Assembly (NCBI GenBank): GCA_028869725.1
Contig: JAGWRJ010000968.1
Coordinates: forward strand, 1 to 8,433
Direction of reading: 5' to 3'
DNA length: 8,433 nucleotides
Source: Alphaproteobacteria bacterium
GTDB lineage: Bacteria > Pseudomonadota > Alphaproteobacteria > Micropepsales > Micropepsaceae
Position 1 is the first letter of the stretch. Every line of letters starts with the position of its first letter. Shown here one piece after another: positions 6,403-8,433 of this stretch. Made by a program: the position numbers and the translations under genes. The notes under the pieces were generated by a model, which saw only the letters and a program-made list of their open reading frames with translations, did no database searches and had not been told where the DNA came from.

Positions 6403-8241
6403 TCAGCATGAGCACGCACTCGCCTGTGCAGTTTCGAGATAGAATTTCTTCATGTCCCAGGCGCCGGTGGGGCAGCGTTCGGCGCAGAGCCCGCAATGCA
6501 GGCAGACATCCTCATCCTTGACCATCACCCGCTTGGTCTTCAGCACGTCGGAGACGTAAAGATCCTGGGTCAGGTTCAGCGCCGGCGCCGTCAGCATTTT
6601 GCGCAAGTCCGGTTCGGCCGCATTGGGCGTGAAGGTGATGCAGTCCATGGGACAGATGTCGACGCAGGCGTCGCACTCGATGCACAGTCCCCGGTCGAAT
6701 ACAGTTTCGACGTCGCAGTTGAGGCAGCGCAGCGCTTCCTTGTAGCCGAGATCGCGGGTGAAGCCGAGTTCGACCTCGATGTTCACATTGTTCAGCGTCA
6801 GCTCATGGGGTGCGTGCGGAACCTTGAAACGCAGATCAAGCGACACATCGTTGTCGTAGGACCATTCGTGAATGCCCATCTTCTGGCTGGTCAGCGTCAC
6901 ATGCGCGGGCGGCCGCTCCGCCTTGAGATCACGCCCTTCACAGAACATATGGATCGACAGCGCAGCGGCATGACCATGCGCTACTGCCCAGATGATGTTC
7001 TTGGGACCGAACGCCGCGTCGCCGCCAAAGAAGACCATGGGATGGGTCGACTGCATCGTCAGTTCATCAACGATCGGCATGTCCCAGCGGTCATCGAAGC
7101 TGAGCCCGATGTCGCGCTCGATCCAGGGAAAGGCGTTCTCCTGACCTACCGCGACCAGCACATCATCGCAGGGCATGTGCACATCCGGCTCGCCACTGGC
7201 AACAAGCGTCCGCCGCCCCTTGGCGTCGTATTCGGCCTTCACCTTTTCGAAGACGACGCCCGTGAGCCGGCCACTGTCATGGGTGAATGCCTTGGGCACC
7301 ATGTAATTGTGGATCGGAATGCCCTCGCCCATGGCATCATCTTTTTCCCACGGACTCGCCTTCATCTCCTCGAAGCCTGAGCGCACGACCACCTGCACGT
7401 CTTCGCCGCCGAGCCGGCGGGCGGTGCGGCAGCAGTCCATGGCGGTATTGCCACCGCCCAGCACGATCACGCGCCGGCCAATGCGGTTGATGTGGCCGAA
7501 GGACACCGAGGAAAGCCAGTCAATGCCGATGTGGATGTTCTGTGCGGCCTCATCGCGTCCGGGGATGGCAAGATCGCGGCCGCGCGGCGCGCCCGAGCCG
7601 ATGAATACGGCATCATAGCCGTCATCAAGCAGGGCCTTGAGACTTTCCACGCGCTCGCCGAAGCGGGTCTGGGGCTCGAGCGCCAGGATGTAGTTGCATT
7701 CTTCGTCGAGCACACTTTCGGGCAGCCGGAACTTGGGGATCTGCGTGCGCATCATCCCGCCAGCTTTCGGATCGGCGTCATAGATCACGCAAGTGTAGCC
7801 CATGGGCAGCAGATCGCGGGCCACCGTCAGCGACGCCGGCCCGGCACCCACGAGGGCAATACGCTTGCCGTTCTTGACCTGGGCGGGCTTTGGCAGCCTG
7901 TCGGCAACATCACCCTTGTTGTCCGCCGCAACGCGCTTCAGACGGCAGATCGCCACCGGCTCGGCTTCCACCCGCCCACGCCGGCAGGCCGGCTCGCAGG
8001 GGCGGTCACAGGTGCGTCCGAGAACTCCCGGAAAGACATTGGAACGCCAATTGATCATATAGGCGTCGGCATAACGACCTTCGGCGATCAGGCGAATATA
8101 TTCGGGCACAGGCGTGTGCGCCGGACAGGCCCATTGGCAATCGACCACCTTGTGGAAGTATGCGGGATCATCAGTGTCGGTGGGCGCCGCTCCATGCGAC
8201 GAAACCACATCGACGCGCCCTGCGGCGATGGCGGAGCTCAT
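6403..8241 (-). CDS. korC: GltD-like FAD/NAD(P) oxidoreductase with two [4Fe-4S] clusters, probable third (electron-transfer) subunit of 2-oxoglutarate oxidoreductase
   Basis: A flavoprotein resembling the glutamate synthase small subunit, probably moving electrons between KorAB iron-sulfur centres and NAD(P)+. Counted from the ATG at 8241 (612 residues): an N-terminal cysteine region (Cys35, Cys39, Cys78, Cys82, Cys86 in VDCQWAC and GRTCDRPCEPACRRG) like the GltD [4Fe-4S] domain; FAD-binding VGAGPAS (131-137), where Ser replaces the usual third Gly; NAD(P)-binding VLGGGNTAMD (260-269); FAD-closing FFGGDAAFG (404-412); and two ferredoxin motifs, CIECDACVDICP (520-531) and CLHCGLCAERCP (580-591). 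Two more cysteines end the protein (ACSC). There is no amidotransferase subunit beside it, which argues against true glutamate synthase. It is the first gene of the operon. An in-frame GTG at 8274 would add 11 residues. The ATG is preferred because the family's recognisable sequence begins soon after it, although its GGAG is 13 bases away; the GTG has a G-run six bases upstream. Confidence 0.85.
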   Translation of the reverse strand: MSSAIAAGRVDVVSSHGAAPTDTDDPAYFHKVVDCQWACPAHTPVPEYIRLIAEGRYADAYMINWRSNVFPGVLGRTCDRPCEPACRRGRVEAEPVAICRLKRVAADNKGDVADRLPKPAQVKNGKRIALVGAGPASLTVARDLLPMGYTCVIYDADPKAGGMMRTQIPKFRLPESVLDEECNYILALEPQTRFGERVESLKALLDDGYDAVFIGSGAPRGRDLAIPGRDEAAQNIHIGIDWLSSVSFGHINRIGRRVIVLGGGNTAMDCCRTARRLGGEDVQVVVRSGFEEMKASPWEKDDAMGEGIPIHNYMVPKAFTHDSGRLTGVVFEKVKAEYDAKGRRTLVASGEPDVHMPCDDVLVAVGQENAFPWIERDIGLSFDDRWDMPIVDELTMQSTHPMVFFGGDAAFGPKNIIWAVAHGHAAALSIHMFCEGRDLKAERPPAHVTLTSQKMGIHEWSYDNDVSLDLRFKVPHAPHELTLNNVNIEVELGFTRDLGYKEALRCLNCDVETVFDRGLCIECDACVDICPMDCITFTPNAAEPDLRKMLTAPALNLTQDLYVSDVLKTKRVMVKDEDVCLHCGLCAERCPTGAWDMKKFYLETAQASACSC

Positions 8242-8341
8242 ATGTTGTACGCGACTCCATAACCGGCCGTTCACCCCGGCCCCCGCAGCTACTCCGCGGG
8301 ATGCCTGAAAAGGTTATAGAGCGACCACCTACTGGTGAATC

Positions 8342-8369
8342 ATATTAGTCAGACCAGCCGGTCACGCAA
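8342..8369 (-). promoter_or_regulatory. Putative sigma-70 type promoter of korCAB
   Basis: On the - strand TTGCGT (8369-8364) is followed after 16 bases by TAATAT (8347-8342), a moderate match to a housekeeping -35/-10 pair. A start site near 8335 would leave a leader of about 60 bases to the GTG or 95 to the ATG of korC. The -35 hexamer is embedded in an inverted repeat. A second AT-rich hexamer, TATAAC, lies nearer the gene at about 8314-8319 but has no good -35 partner. Confidence 0.4.
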
Positions 8370-8393
8370 TATGTGCCTAGCAACATTGCGTGA
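8362..8393. repeat. Perfect 9-bp inverted repeat with 14-base spacer, candidate operator
   Basis: TCACGCAAT (8362-8370) and ATTGCGTGA (8385-8393) are exact reverse complements. The match continues outward by one G-T wobble and one further G-C pair. The arms are centred 23 bases apart, about two helical turns, as for many dimeric regulators, and one arm contains the proposed korC -35 element. No T-run follows on either side, so a regulator site is likelier than a terminator. I cannot name the regulator. Confidence 0.5.
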
Positions 8394-8433
8394 TCAGATA
8401 ATGGAATTTGGTACCCTCTCCTCGCGCGCCTCC

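Larger units (their letters stand above)
8242..8433. other. Intergenic region upstream of korC
   Basis: No convincing gene reaches into these 192 bases on either strand. They hold the proposed korC promoter, an inverted repeat, the alternative GTG start at 8274 with a small hairpin (CCCGC/GCGGG, 8282-8300) just before it, and local sequence less GC-rich than the coding parts, as expected for a control region. What lies beyond the right edge is unknown. Confidence 0.6.

Noticed and set aside
6403..8241. Annotating the flavoprotein as glutamate synthase small subunit (gltD)
   Set aside because: The core is GltD-like, but the two C-terminal ferredoxin motifs, the korAB neighbours and the absence of gltB nearby fit an electron-transfer subunit of the 2-oxoacid oxidoreductase better.
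8290..8340. A short - strand frame ending LYNLFRHPAE followed by TAG, resembling the tail of a protein just upstream of korC
   Set aside because: The frame is closed by a TGA after only about 16 codons, so it is at most a gene remnant and may be chance. I cannot assign it to a family from the sequence alone.

Overview
The window looks like chromosomal DNA of a GC-rich proteobacterium, most likely an alphaproteobacterium. This is judged from the high GC content, the gene families and the short gaps between genes; no rRNA, tRNA or other taxonomic marker is present. It holds five protein genes in two converging blocks: two on the + strand on the left and three on the - strand on the right. I see no mobile element, CRISPR array, tRNA or phage gene.

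Left block (1-3252, + strand). The first gene enters from outside the window. It encodes a very large envelope enzyme fusing the end of a glycoside hydrolase family 18-like domain, a NodB-type polysaccharide deacetylase and a processive family 2 glycosyltransferase with membrane helices. One polypeptide could therefore polymerise a (probably N-acetylglucosamine-containing) glycan, deacetylate it and trim it. About 100 bases downstream lies a gene for an exported, low-complexity Gly/Ala/Ser/Thr protein of unknown function, with a signal peptide and a glycine-zipper-like stretch but no enzymatic motif. A GC-rich hairpin sits in the gap between the two blocks.

Right block (3341-8241, - strand). 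Transcribed leftward, korC, korA and korB form a probable operon with gaps of about 106 and 70 bases. KorA (fused gamma plus alpha domains) and KorB (thiamine diphosphate and [4Fe-4S] subunit) are the two catalytic subunits of a 2-oxoacid, probably 2-oxoglutarate, oxidoreductase. KorC is a glutamate-synthase-small-subunit-like flavoprotein with an N-terminal cysteine cluster, FAD and NAD(P) sites and two C-terminal [4Fe-4S] ferredoxin motifs. The trio matches the layout of the three-subunit 2-oxoglutarate:NADP+ oxidoreductases known from aromatic-degrading Azoarcus/Thauera. It could oxidatively decarboxylate 2-oxoglutarate to succinyl-CoA, passing electrons through iron-sulfur centres to FAD and then NAD(P)+, or exchanging them with ferredoxin.

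The right-hand 190 bases are non-coding. They hold a plausible promoter for korCAB and a perfect 9-bp inverted repeat whose proximal arm overlaps the proposed -35 element, a good candidate operator. The two blocks have no obvious metabolic connection. The most noteworthy items are the three-subunit oxidoreductase with its operator-like site, the multi-domain glycan synthase, and the uncharacterised Gly/Ala-rich exported protein beside it.
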